Source: Poa pratensis (taxonomy: Eukaryota > Streptophyta > Magnoliopsida > Poales > Poaceae). From it: a stretch of 64,000 bases of DNA. The notes under the pieces are model-generated. The model had not been told where the DNA came from and made no database searches. It saw nothing but the letters and a program-made list of their open reading frames with translations. Of this stretch, positions 1 through 12,500 are shown in pieces. The number at the start of each line of letters is the position of its first letter. Positions within the stretch are counted from its first letter, which is position 1. The stretch lies in the NCBI GenBank assembly GCA_947311845.1, contig CAMZMU010000116.1:1048147-1112146 (forward strand), read 5' to 3'. The position numbers and the translations under genes are program-made.

Positions 1-847
1 CAATGATTATGTAATAGTATATCTTGAATAAATAATAATAAAATGAATTTTACTTTATGTTTTTATATTTAATATGGAAGAATTCATATCTTTAAATCCG
101 GAAATCAAAATTTGACAAATAAAATGTCTAAGTTGATTAGAAAAATGAGAGGAATTCAAATATGCTATACATATCATCTTTTGCATCACAGAAATATTGA
201 TAGTTAGAAAATTTGACCTCTTTCGATGAATAGTCATGGCGGCCATTTTGATCGTTTTTCGAACAAAATCAAATAAAGTGAATACCCCCTAAAAAAGGTA
301 TCTTTAGCATGGTTGTGTTAGGTTAGGACATAGGATATTGGACATTTACAACACCTAAACAATTATATACATATGATATGGAACCGGCTAGGTTTTGGTG
401 GGGTTTCCAACGCTCCGGAGCCCCGCTTCGGTGAAACCCTAGACCTCTTCGATAAGAGTCATGGTGGTCATTTTGACCGCTTTTTGAAAACAATCAAATA
501 AATTAAAAAAAAACCTCTAAAAAAGATATGGTGCAAAATGACACTCATATAATTTCACAAAGAGTAATCCACAATTTATGAATATCCTCAATTATTAGGA
601 TTTCTTGATTTCTACATAATTTCGTCTAGTTAAATGAGTTTGTGCTGATTTTTTGAAAGTAATTTATCCTATTTAAATGAGTTCTTGTGATGCAAAAGAT
701 GATATAATTGTTAAATTTGGATTCCTCTCATTTTTCTAATCAATTTAAACATTTTATTTGTTCAATTTCGATTTACGGATTTAAAGATATGAATTATTTC
801 ATGTTAAACGAGCAGGGGCGATGCAATATATATGCAGAGGACTGGTC
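1..847. other. AT-rich filler, probably internal part of CACTA-L
   Basis: No gene is visible. The stretch holds a large imperfect inverted repeat (about 79-189 against 691-805) and a degenerate direct repeat (about 217-300 and 443-530) containing a CATTTTGANCG core. A segment near 525-600 resembles, in reverse complement, the sequence around 63690-63790 at the other end of the window, where it lies inside CACTA-R. I infer that this is internal filler of the CACTA element whose subterminal repeats follow from about 848. Confidence 0.45.
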
Positions 848-1064
848 TCGTGGGGGAAGAGCATTGGTTCCCGGGTTGTACCACGACCCGGGACAAAAGC
901 TCCACCTCTAGTCCCGGGTTGTAATACAACCCGGGACTAGAGGTTCTCGCGTGGCCCACGCCATGCGGCAGCCCTGCCACGCGCCTTTAGTTCCGGGTCG
1001 TAATACGACCCGGGACTAGAGCTCCCTCATGACCCGGGACCAGTAGAAAACTTTTGACCCAGGA
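848..1064 (+). mobile_element. CACTA-L subterminal region, interrupted by gypsy insertion
   Basis: Several short palindromes of the type CCCGGGTTGTAATACAACCCGG and CCGGGTCGTAATACGACCCGG occur in tandem, as in the subterminal repeats of grass CACTA elements. The region is cut at 1064 by the gypsy element, and the remaining 91 bp resume after that element at 13052 with the same motif and a CACTA-type end. The left terminus is not in the window. CAGGA at 1060-1064 is one copy of the gypsy target duplication. Confidence 0.65.
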
Positions 1065-4000
1065 TGTAACAGCCCAAGCTGAGACCTAAAAACCTGTGTA
1101 TTTTTTTCCACTTTTTGTGTTGCATTGCATCATAGCATCCATATTAAAGGGCTAAAGAAATAAACATGTGGGTTGGCACCTCTTTAAAAGCAAATGTCAA
1201 CTTGACTTAACAGAACTCAAATACCTGAGAGCACTCAAACTTGCTAAACAAAGGTACTACGACATCTCATATTTGTCAAGGAAGCTCCAAGAGTTCCAAA
1301 AGTAATATTTTGCAATTGCTATATATTTCCAAAGAAGCAATATTTGGATTTAGCAAAATGCCCTATTTTTAACTCTATGGACAAAGTGGTACCAAACTAT
1401 TTTATTTCAACATGCCAATTTTTGTGGTGACTTTACATGTTGTTGGGAGGCTACCCAAATTTTTGCAGATTTTTCTAAAATTGTTTAGTGCCCTAATTAA
1501 ATCCGGGAATTGCTACTGGTTTTAAATTTAAAAGGAGTAAGGACCTATCTGTGGTGAACTCAAAACTTCCAGGGGCCTATTTGCAAAATCCCCTTTCTTC
1601 ATCCTGTAGCGACCGGGAGCTCTGCTCCCGCCGAACCAGCGCCGCACCGCCGTGCGCCTCGCCCCTGGGTCCTCTCCTCTCTGCCTCCACTACAAGGAGA
1701 GCATCCCCGGGCCCCCTCTACTCCCCACCCCCACTTGCCTCGCTCCTCTTTTCTTCCTCTCCCGAGCTCCGGAGCTGCGCCATGGCAGCCGACCTCACCG
1801 TGTTCGCTGCCGTCACCTGAGCGCCCAAGGAGCAGATCGACGACCACCCACAGCTTCGCCGTGGTCCACTCCACCTCCCTGCCAAAGGAATCGACCGGGG
1901 AGGCTGTGCATTGACCGTGCCGCCCGCTTCCTCGCCGACCACCGCCGCAGCTCCGCCGCCGAATTTCGTCGCCGTCGACCTCACCCCGCCGTCCCCGGCC
2001 TCCCCACTGTTCTCCTAGTGAGCACCCAGTGCCGAGGCACCCCCTTCCCTTTCCCCTTGCTTCCACCTCGCCGGAGCCGCGCGCCACCGTCGCCGTTTTC
2101 CGTCGCCGTTCCTCTTCTCGCGAGACCGGCTGTAGAACCGGCCAAACCGGGCTGCGTGCCGTTTTCCTCGGGCCCCAGGCCGGCCTTTGGAACGGCCCAG
2201 CCGGGCTGGGAGCCGGCAGGCTCTGTCACCTGCCCGGCCTCACAACCGGCCCAAACCGGGCGGGCTGCCGGTTGCCTCTGCTAGCAGGCCGGCCTGCCAG
2301 CCGGCCCAACCGGGCTGGAGGCCGGTTCCACTGTTTTTTCTTCCTGCTGTCGTTTTCTATTTCTCCCTCGTAGCGTGTGTTCCACGCTACCCTCTCCCGC
2401 ACTTACGGACATCGATCCTCGATGATTCCTCCATGTTTCATCGCTCTCTCGCGAAGGCGAGTAATTAAAATATTAATCGTCGGAATTAAAACATTTAAAA
2501 GTAATTAATTAAAAGAGGAATTTATAAAATTCATAACTTCTTCTCTGGACCTCAGAAAATTGTGTTTCTTATACCAAAATGTTCAGAAAAAGGCGAGCTA
2601 CCCAAAATCATCATCATCATCATGCATACTTGCCACAATTAAATTGATTGCACCTCTAGTAGTAGTAAAATCATTAAGTTAAATATGGGGTTGCTTCCAA
2701 ATAATTGCCTAATTATTTGGCTCTCCATTTAATTTTGCTAGATGAACTAAATGTTGCTACCTTACATAAACTTGTCATGTCATCATGTGATTGTGCATTG
2801 CATGGTACACATGTGTGGTGATTGATTTGTTTTCCCGTGTGTGCTTCGTTAGATCAAGCAGACGGGGTTCCACCTCAATACCCCGAAGAGCCGTACTACC
2901 AGCACCTTGACCAAGGCAAGCGTAATCCCCCCTCTGAGCATATCTTATCATATTTTCCGCAATTATTTTCTCCACTATAATATTGCATGCGGTTCTAAAT
3001 GTCTTTTGCCTGGATTAGAGTATCCTACTAGTTGCATTAGAATCCTGTTGCCAACACCTGTTCTACCTTCCTATTACCATAGGTTTGTATTGTTGGCCAT
3101 GGAATACTTACTATGCTATGCAATTGCTTAGCCATGCTTAGTGAAATGCCTAGTTGTACTAGGGATGGTGAATGCTGGAAACAGGTGTTAACTGTGACAG
3201 TGCTGTTGATGGTGGAGAATTGTGGAGATGGATAATAAAATGCTAAGAAGGTGGGGATGAGAGGCCACTGTGGTTGTGGTGTTTTGTCTCGTTCTCGCCG
3301 CCTAGGTGCGAGTTCTTTACCTCTTGAACCAAGACTGAGCGTGCAACCATGCGTGAGGCCTATGCATTTGCAGGAACCCTCATAGACTAAATAACTCGGG
3401 CGGGGCTAGCCAGGGTCCTCTAGTTGGCTTCCATTTGCGCGTGCGTGATGATGGTGGGTTGAACCGAGATGAGGATGGTGTGTTAGGAAAATGAGTGGCC
3501 ACGGGACAGGGGGTTGGAGGAGACACCAAACCTGTTCCGTCCTCACTGATGATCCTGGAAAGTCCTTAACGAGGGAGAAGTCGACACCGCTCCCACCCAG
3601 CCGGCTTTCCAAGGAAGAGAGCTAATGATCAGGTAATGGGCCGGACGGTACGCGTGGCAAACATTTGTACACCCCTGCAGGGTTAAATCTTTTCGAAAAG
3701 CCGTGTCCGCGGTTATGGACGACTTGGGAAGTGAAGGTAAGATCATAGAATAACTTTAACGGAATGATTAAAAACTGGGTACTAGAGGTACCACTCACAA
3801 ATGCAAGGTGAGCTTCCTCGAGGGTGATTCGGGGAGGTGCCTTTGATGAACAGGTACAGTGGTTGATGTTGAGAAAGGTGATGAAAAAAGAGTACTTCTT
3901 ACCTCTTTTGAAAATATTCTGAATAGTCGATGCCTTTGAGTTATGTTTTCATAAATAAAATCAGCTTTATGCAAAACAACCATATAACTTTGAAAGCCTC

Positions 4001-4552
4001 ATCGAGCATATATTAGCTCTTAATCTTGCGAGTTCGTCGAACTCAACGTCGTTTGTTTTGTTTCAGAGGAGGACTTCACCGACCTCGAAGGTGGGTTCTT
4101 TGTGGACGTCGACGAGTAGTCTGGGGTTCCCAGGTGGCAGCTTGGGACATCCCGGAACAGCTGGCGCTGTGATGTTTATCTGTAGGCCTCTTAGGCCATA
4201 TTTGGATCTTGTTGTTTAGAACAACCTAATTCGCTTCCGCTTGATGTAATGTTGGGTCTGTGACCTCTGGTTGTCATTTGCTATCTTTCTCTATTATAAG
4301 AGTTGAACTATATGATTTGTGTCGTAGAGTCTGTGATGTGCCAGTTGTTCCACAAGTCTTGATCTTCTATTATGCATTGAGGGTTGTGCCTGTGTTAAGG
4401 CATCAATCGGGGTGTTGTGTTGCCGATGATCCATTCCGAGCAACGCCTGCCAAAGGTTTTGGCCGGGGATTGGTAAACCCGTAACCTCCGGTTGTATCGC
4501 TTAACCGGTGACACACAGCATCACTGTATAACAGTCGGGTCGGGGCGCCACA
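1065..4552 (+). repeat. 5' LTR of the gypsy element
   Basis: The sequence runs from TGTAACAGCCC to GGCGCCACA and repeats at 9551-13051 with only scattered substitutions and small indels. It contains a GC-rich segment (about 1610-2335) ending in a cluster of ACCGG/CCGGC/CCGGGC dyads, then an AT-rich part and, towards its 3' side, two short acidic coding-like blocks (about 2853-2917 and 4065-4120) bounded by splice-like signals. Confidence 0.93.
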
Positions 4553-4555
4553 AGT

Positions 4556-4567
4556 TGGTATCAGAGC
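4556..4567 (+). other. Primer binding site (initiator Met-tRNA type)
   Basis: TGGTATCAGAGC lies 3 bp downstream of the 5' LTR. It is the usual complement of the 3' end of plant initiator methionine tRNA used by most gypsy and copia elements to prime minus-strand DNA synthesis. Confidence 0.92.
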
Positions 4568-5116
4568 AGTACTGCCTGTAGGAAACCCTTCTACTGGTCG
4601 ATGTTGAGTCTAGTGTTTGTGAAAATATTTTTAACCTAAAAATGAGTTGTGAAAACCATCTTAGGATTCTTTTTACTCCTTATCTGGTTACCCTCTAATC
4701 TCGGAGCAATCTTACCTCGATTTGAGTTTAAAGGTTTTACTTCTCACCTGTTACTTCAAAATTAGAAACGGGGTGGGTTCGACCTTTAGTGTTATGTGTC
4801 ACGTTGCTCCCGCTGCGTTGCAATCCCAAATCAACTCAGATGTTTCTACCGAATCTAATCTTTGATCCTTTCTTTGGGTTTTAACCCACGGACTTGAACA
4901 TAAGGTCCCGGATTGTGTCAACTAGAGTGTGTTAAGTTGTGATTTCTTAACTCTCACTAGTAGCACATGATGCTGATCTTTGACCCAAGTTCTATCTTGT
5001 TGTTTTCCTTCTCGCAAAGTATTATCGTCCCTAGTCTGTGTACTTGTGTAGACGCTAATGCTATTGTTCGACCATTCGGAGAAAGATACTAACTGTGTCA
5101 TTGTCAAATCTCCAGA

Positions 5117-6160
5117 ATGGCTCGAGGAGGTCGTGGAGGCCGTGGTGGTCGCGGTAACCACAATGATGATGAGGATGATCTGCCGCCACCACCCTCGATG
5201 GCTGAGTCTTGATGGCCATTGAGGAGAACCGTGGGCGCAATGAGCGCTTGCTGAGCAGTTGGTGCAGCAGAATGCACGGAGGAACGAGTGCAACACTCTC
5301 ACCGAGTTCCTGCGTTCCCAGCCACCCACCTTTGCTGATGCTAAGGAGCCACTGGAAGCTGATGATTGGCTTCGTGCTTTGGAGCGCAAGTTCTCCGCGC
5401 TTCATGTCCATTGGCGGAGCAAGTCAACTTTGCCACCTATCTCTTGGTTGGTGCTGCTGGCTGTTGGTGGGAAAGCCATGTGGCTTTGTTTCCAGCCAAC
5501 CATGTCTTCACTGGGGATTTCCGCACTGCCTTCCGTGCGGAGTACATTCCCCAGCCATCATGGACTTGAAGAGGAGGGAGTTCCTGGATTTGCAACAGGG
5601 ACGGATGGACCTCCGCACTTATGGTCGTGAGTTCAACCATCTTCTCGTTACGCCCCAAGGGACGTGACCAATGATGCTGACAAGCAAGAGCTGTTCCGCA
5701 AGGGTCTGAATCCGCAGCTCCGCTATGAGCTATTGCCCTTCAGGTTCCAGACCTATCAGGAGCTGTTCAACCAGGCTTTCACTCTTGAGCAAGGAAGAAA
5801 GGAACTTGAAGCTTCCAAGAGGCCCGCACATGGGGACCACCAGAGTTCCTCGGGTTCTGAGAGCAAGAAGCGCAGGGTGTTTGTTCCCTACAGCGCCGTA
5901 CCTCGTGCTCCCTTCATGCCGAGGCAGCAGGATATAGGCCACCTCCTCCGCGCCCCACTACTTCGACACTTGGGATAGGCGGAAGTGGGTACCGTCCTAT
6001 GCTACCTGCTCCACCTGGAGTCACTTGCTACACCTGTGGCCAGGCTGGTCACTACTCCAGGGAGTGCCCCCAGAAGGCACCTCTCGCGATAACTCCTGCA
6101 CGAGCCCCTGCCACTCCAACTGGCAAGGCTGGACCTATGTGCGTGGTCGCCTGAACCACA
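5117..6160 (+). pseudogene. gag of the gypsy element, frameshifted
   Basis: Gag coats the element RNA in virus-like particles. A start ATG at 5117 opens an Arg/Gly-rich N terminus (about 5117-5160) and an acidic stretch, then the frame ends at a TGA near 5209. Homology continues in other frames: a retrotransposon-gag core with an EPLEADDWLRALE motif near 5345-5385, a part around 5664-5940, and a CCHC zinc knuckle (CYTCGQAGHYSRECP) at about 6028-6072. At least three frame changes are needed to read it through, so this gag cannot be produced from this copy. Confidence 0.8.
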
Positions 6161-8150
6161 TCTCTGCTGAAGAAGCTGAAGAGGACCCCGGCGTTCTTAT
6201 GGGTGAGTTACGAATCAACGGCAATACAGCTACAGTTTTGTTTGACTCTGGAGCATCGCATTCATTCATATCCATAGCTTTGCAAAAGACCACAAATACC
6301 GTTCGAGAAAATGAGCGCCCTGGTGATCTCTACTCCTGGTTCCAAATGGCAAACCGATGGGTTACTCCTGAGGTCCAGATTAATATAGGTTCCTTGTCTT
6401 TCCTTATGCCTTGGTAGCTCTGAAGTCCAAAGGCATTGATGTCATATTGGGCATGAACTGGCTAACCAAATACCAGGCTAATCTCGACTGTGCCGCCAAG
6501 ACCATTACTGTGACCGCTCCTTCCGGTGACATTGTGAAGTATTGGCCTGCAACATCAATACCTCCGTCCGCCATCGTACCCCGCTCACCTGAGATTCTCC
6601 TTTGCTTTATGGAAGGCGAATCCCCTCCTGAAATCCAGGACATACACGTGGTGTGTGACTTCCCGGATGTGTTCCCGGAAGAGTTGCCTGGCATGCCTCC
6701 TGACCGAAGTGTGGAGTTTGTCATAGAGCTACTTCCCGGTACCGCTCCAATTTCCAAGAAGCCCTACCGTATGCCGGTGGAAGAGTTGGCTCTGTTGAAA
6801 GAGCAAATTGATCAGCTGTTAGCTAAGGAGTTCATCCAGCCTAGCAGTTCACCTGGGGTTGTCCGGTACTCTTTGTCAAGAAGAGGGATTCTACCGTGCC
6901 TCGTCTAGTCTCTGACTATCGACCGTTGAATGCGGTGACAATCAAGAACAAGTATCCTATTCCTCGCATCAATGATCTGTTGGATCAGTTAGCTGGTGCA
7001 ACGGTATTCTCCAAGATGGATCTGAGGTCAGGCTACCATCAGATAAAAATCAGAAAGGAGGATATTCCAAAGACGGCATTTGTTACTCGTTATGGCTCAT
7101 ATGAGTATACCGTCATGTCCTTTGGTCTCACAAATGCCCAGCTACTTTCATGAGGCTCATGAACTCCATTTTCATGGATTATCTTGATAAGTTTGTCGTC
7201 ATTTACATTGATGACATCTCATCTATTCCAAAACCAATGAAGAGCATGAGGAACATCTTCGTTTGGTTCTGACAAGACTTCGAGAACACCGCCTCTATGC
7301 CAAGTTCTCCAAGTGTGAGTTTTGGTTGGATAATCTCATCTTCCTTGGTCATGTGATATCCGCTGGGTGGCTGTCATTCCTGACAAGATTCAGTCCATTT
7401 GGATTGGAAAACTCCAATGTCAGTCAAGGACATTCGTAGCTTTCTCGGATTGGCGGGTTACTACCGCCGATTCATCGAAGGTTTCTCCAAGATAGCCAAG
7501 GCTGACTGACCTTCTCAAGAAGGATAAAAAGTTTGTATGGTCGGCCGAAGCTGAAGAGAGTTCCAAACACTGAAAGCCAAGCTCACGTCCGCTCCTGTGC
7601 TTGTCCTGCCGGACACAAGCAAGGATTTCGTCGTCTTCTGTGACGCCTCTCTACAAGGTTTGGGTTGTGTATATGCAAGATGGCCATGTGGTGGCTATGC
7701 TTCTCGCCAACTTAAGCCGCATGAGCTCAATACCCAACTCATGATCTAGAACTTGCCGCTGTGGTTATGCTTTGAAGCAATGGAGACCATACCTGTTTGG
7801 TAACCGTTGCGAGATCTTCTCGGATCACAAGAGTCTGAAGTACCTCTTCACCCAGCCGGATTTAAATCTCAGGCAAAGGCGTTGGTTGGAGTTAATCACG
7901 GACTACAATGTGAGTCTGAACTATCAACCCGGCAAAGCAAACGTCGTGGCTGACGCGCTAAGTCGGAAGTCCTATTGCAACAATCTGATGATTGAAGAGG
8001 CCCAACCTGCCCTCTATGAAGAGTTTGCCCGTTTGAACCTGGAAATTGTTCCTTCCGGCTACCTTGCAAATCTGGAGATCAAATCTACTCTTGTGGACCA
8101 GATTAAGGATGCTCAAAGCGTGACAAGGGTATTCTAAAATCAAGGAGAAC
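6161..8150 (+). pseudogene. pol, first half: protease, reverse transcriptase and RNase H, frameshifted
   Basis: The protease active site LFDSGASHSFIS is near 6237-6272. Reverse transcriptase spans about 6650-7330 with KKPYRMP, the [11 protein letters not shown] and [13 protein letters not shown] blocks, and the catalytic YIDD at about 7203-7214. RNase H follows with FCDAS near 7636 and [12 protein letters not shown] near 7818. Frame breaks are visible near 6415, 6870-6900, 7140, 7220-7240, 7370-7520, 7680 and 7760. The order protease-RT-RNase H-integrase places it in gypsy rather than copia. It is part of one polyprotein with the integrase that follows. Confidence 0.88.
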
Positions 8151-9550
8151 ATTGCTAGCGGGAAGGCCAAATGTTTTTCTGTCAATGAATCTGGAGTTGT
8201 TTATTTTGGTGACCGCTTGGTAGTGCCAAAGAAACGAAAATTGAGGGAGTTGATCCTCCAAGAAGCTCATGAATCTCCTCTCTCTATTCATCCCGGTAGT
8301 ACCAAAATGTACCAAGACCTTCGACCACAATTCTGGTGGACCGTATGAAACGGAAATTGCCAAGTATGTTGCTGAATGCGACACCTGTCGACGGGTAAAG
8401 GCTGAACATCAAAGGCCTGCCGGCACTCTTCACCCTATTGCTATTCCCGAGTGGAAATGGGATGAAATTGGTATGGATTTCATTACTGGTCTGCCGAAGT
8501 CTCCAAAGGGACATGATGCCATTTGGGTCATCATTGATCGACTATCAAAAGTGGCTCACTTCCTCCCCGTTCGTGTGGACATTACAGCTGCCAAGTTGGC
8601 AGACCTGTATACCTCTCGTATCGTCGTCCTTCACGGCATTCCCAAGAAGATAATTTCTGATCGTGGAAGCCTATTCACCTCCAAGTTTTGGACTAGTTTC
8701 CAAACTGCTATGGGAACTCGTCTTAACTTCAGCACCGCTTTCCATCCCAAACTGATGGTCAGACCGAAAGTGAACCAAGTTTTGGAAGACATGCTTAGGG
8801 CATGTGTAATCTCTTTCGGTAAGGATTGGGAAAAGTATCTCCCTTTCGCGGAATTCTCCTACAACAATAGCTATCAAGCTAGTCTGGGCATGGCTCCATT
8901 TGAGGTTCTCTATGGAAGAAAATGCCGCACTCCTCTAAATTGGTCTGAGACCGGAGAGAGGGCACTCTTTGGTCCAGATATCATCAATGAAGCTGAGGAG
9001 AAGGTTAGAATCATACGAGAAAATCTGAAGATTGCTCAGTCTAGGCAGAAGAGCTACTATGACAAGCATCATCAAGAGGTTCACTATGAAATTGGTGATA
9101 AAGCTTATCTCCGTGTCTCTCCCCTTCGTGGCGTTCGCCGCTTCGGAATCAAAGGGAAATTGGCGCCTCGCTATGTTGGCCCCTTCACCGTTCTGGCCAA
9201 GCGAGGAGATCTTTCTTATAAGTTGGAGTTACCGGTCATCTTTCCCAATGTGCATGATGTGTTCCATGTATCTCAACTTCGCCGGTGTTTCAAAGATCCT
9301 ATCCATGGGGTCAATCATGAAGAGCTGGATCTCCAGGAAGATCTTACTTATCGTGAGCATCCTATCCGTGTCTTGGATGAAGCCGAAAGAAAGACCCGGA
9401 ACAAGACTACCAAGTTCCTCAAGTTCAATGGTCTCACCATTCCGAGGAAGAAGCAACTTGGGAACGAGAGTCTAGTCTTCGCGAGGAGTATCCCGACTTC
9501 TTTTCGCAACCTAGAATCTCGGGACGAGATTCCTGTAAGGAGGGTAGAGT
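8151..9550 (+). pseudogene. pol, second half: integrase with chromodomain-like C terminus
   Basis: Most of this is one open frame at 8269-9555. An HHCC zinc-binding part lies at the start (CDTCRRVKAEHQRPAG near 8380-8420), then the integrase core with MDFITGLP, IWVIIDRLSKVAHF, ISDRGSLFTSKFW and a later Glu, and a GPF-type module (APRYVGPFTVL, about 9163-9195). The last 60 residues begin like a chromodomain (EHPIRVLDEAERKTRN) and then switch frame near 9420-9440, before the usual TWERE core. Chromodomains direct integration to chromatin with specific histone marks in chromoviruses. Confidence 0.85.
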
Positions 9551-12500
9551 TGTAACAGCTCAAAGCTGAGACCCTAAAAACCTGTGTATTTTTTTCCACT
9601 TTTTGTGTTGCATTGCATCATAGCATCCATATTAAAGGGCTAAAGAAATAAACATGTGGGTTGGCACCTCTTTAAAAGCAAATGTCAACTTGACTTAACA
9701 TAACTCAAATACCTGAGAGCACTCAAACTTGCTAAACAAAGGTACTACGACATCTCATATTTGTCAAGGAAGCTCCAAGAGTTCCAAAAGTAATATTTTG
9801 CAATTGCTATATATTTCCAAAGAAGCAATATTTGGATTTAGCAAAATGCCCTATTTTTAACTCTATGGACAAAGTGGTACCAAACTATTTTATTTCAACA
9901 TACCAATTTTTGTGGTGACTTTACATGTTGTTGGGAGGCTACCCAAATTTTTGCAGATTTTTCTAAAATTGTTTAGTGCCCTAATTAAATCCGGGAATTG
10001 CTACTGGTTTTAAATTTAAAAGGAGTAAGGACCTATCTGTGGTGAACTCAAAACTTCCAGGGGCCTATTTGCAAAATCCCCTTTCTTCATCCTGTAGCGA
10101 CCGGGAGCTCTGCTTCCGCCGAACCAGCGCCGCACCGCCGTGCGCCTCGCCCCTGGGTCCTCTCCTCTCTGCCTCCACTGCAAGGAGAGCATCCCCGGGC
10201 CCCCTCTACTCCCCACCCCCACTTGCCTCGCTCCTCTTTTCTTCCTCTCCCGAGCTCTGGAGCTGCGCCATGGCAGCCGACCTCACCGTGTTCGCCGCCG
10301 TCACCTGAGCGCCCAAGGAGCAGATCGACGACCACCCACAGCTTCGCCGTGGTCCACTCCACCTCCCTGCCAAAGGAATCGACCGGGGAGGCTGTGCATT
10401 GACCGTGCCGCCCTTCCTCGCCGACCACCGCCGCAGCTCCGCCGCCGAATTTCGTCGCCGTCGACCTCACCCCGCCGTCCCCGGCCTCCCCACTGTTCTC
10501 CTGGTGAGCACCCAGTGCCGAGGCACCCCCCTTCCCTTTTCCCCTTGCTTCCACCTCGCCGGAGCCGCGCGCCACCGTCGCCGTTTTCCGTCGCCGTTCC
10601 TCTTCTCGCGAGACCGCTGTAGAACCGGCCAAACCGGGCTGCGTGCCGTTTTCCTCGGGCCCCAGGCCAGCCTTTGGAACGGCCCAGCCGGGCTGGGAGC
10701 CGGCAGGCTCTGTCACCTGCCCGGCCTCACAACCGGCCCAAACCGGGCGGGCTGCCGGTTGCCTCTGCTAGCAGGCCGGCCTGCCAGCCGGCCCAACCGG
10801 GCTGGAGGCCGGTTCCACTGTTTTTTTCTTCCTGCTGTCGTTTTCTATTTCTCCCTCGTAGCGTGTGTTCCACGCTACCCTCTCCCGCACTTACGGACAT
10901 CGATCCTCGATGATTCCTCCATGTTTCATCGCTCTCTCGCGAAGGCGAGTAATTAAAATATTAATCGTCGGAATTAAAACATTTAAAAGTAATTAATTAA
11001 AAGAGGAATTTATAAAATTCATAACTTCTTCTCTGGACCTCAGAAAATTGTGTTTCTTATACCAAAATGTTCAGAAAAAGCCGAGCTACCCAAAATCATC
11101 ATCATCATCATGCATACTTGCCACAATTAAATTGATTGCACCTCTAGTAGTAGTAAAATCATTAAGTTAAATATGGGGTTGCTTCCAAATAATTGCCTAA
11201 TTATTTGGCTCTCCATTTAATTTTGCTAGATGAACTAAATGTTGCTACCTTACATAAACTTGTCATGTCATCATGTGATTGTGCATTGCATGGTACACAT
11301 GTGTGGTGATTGATTTGTTTTCCCGTGTGTGCTTCGTTAGATCAAGCAGACGGGGTTCCACCTCAATACCCCGAAGAGCCGTACTACCAGCACCTTGACC
11401 AAGGCAAGCGTAATCCCCCTCTGAGCATATCTTATCCTATTTTCCGCAATTATTTTCTCCACTATAATATTGCATGCGGTTCTAAATGTCTTTTGCCTGG
11501 ATTAGAGTATCCTACTAGTTGCATTAGAATCCTGTTGCCAACACCTGTTCTACCTTCCTATTACCATAGGTTTGTATTGTTGGCCATGGAATACGTACTA
11601 TGCTATGCAATTGCTTAGCCATGCTTAGTGAAATGCCTAGTTGTACTAGGGATGGTGAATGCTGGAAACAGGTGTTAACTGGTGACCGTGATGTTGATGG
11701 TGGAGAATTGTGGAGATGGATAATAAAATGCTAAGAAGGTGGGGATGAGAGGCCACTGTGGTTGTGGTGTTTTGTCTCGTTCTCGCCGCCTAGGTGCGAG
11801 TTCTTTACCTCTTGAACCAAGACTGAGCGTGCAACCATGCGTGAGGCCTATGCATTTGCAGGAACCCTCATAGACTAAATAACTCGGGCGGGGCTAGCCA
11901 GGGTCCTCTAGTTTGAGCTTCCATTTGCGCGTGCGTGATGATGGTGGGTTGAACCGAGATGAGGATGTTTGTGTTAGGAAAATGAGTGGCCACGGGACAG
12001 GGGGTTGGAGGAGACACCAAACCTGTTCCGTCCTCACTGATGATCCTGGGTTAGTCCTTAACGAGGGAGAAGTCGACACCGCTCCCACCCAGCCGGCTTT
12101 CCACGGAAGAGAGCTAATGATCAGGTAATGGGCCGGACGGTACGCGTGGCAAACATTTGTACACCCCTGCAGGGTTAAATCTTTTCGAAAAGCCGTGTCC
12201 GCGGTTATGGACGACTTGGGAAGTGAAGGTAAGATCATAGAATAACGTTAACGGAATGATTAAAAACTGGGTACTAGAGGTACCACTCACAAATGCAAGG
12301 TGAGCTTCCTCGAGGGTGATTCGGGGAGGTGCCTTTGATGGACAGGTACAGTGGTTGATGTTGAGAAAGGTGATGAAATAAAAGAGTACTTCTTACCTCT
12401 TTTGAAAATATTCTGAATAGTCGATGCCTTTGAGTTATGTTTTTCATAAATAAAATCAGCTTTATGCAAAACAACCATATAACTTTGAAAGCCTCATCGA

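Noticed and set aside
1551..2468. Pro/Arg/Ala-rich frames at 1.55-2.47 kb and the same at 10.0-10.95 kb
   Set aside because: They lie within the LTR and reflect its GC-rich segment; frames on both strands are equally long.
2590..2630. CRISPR array or other prokaryotic repeats among the many direct repeats
   Set aside because: Repeat units are long tandem satellites or TE subterminal motifs in a plant context; no regular short repeat-spacer pattern exists.
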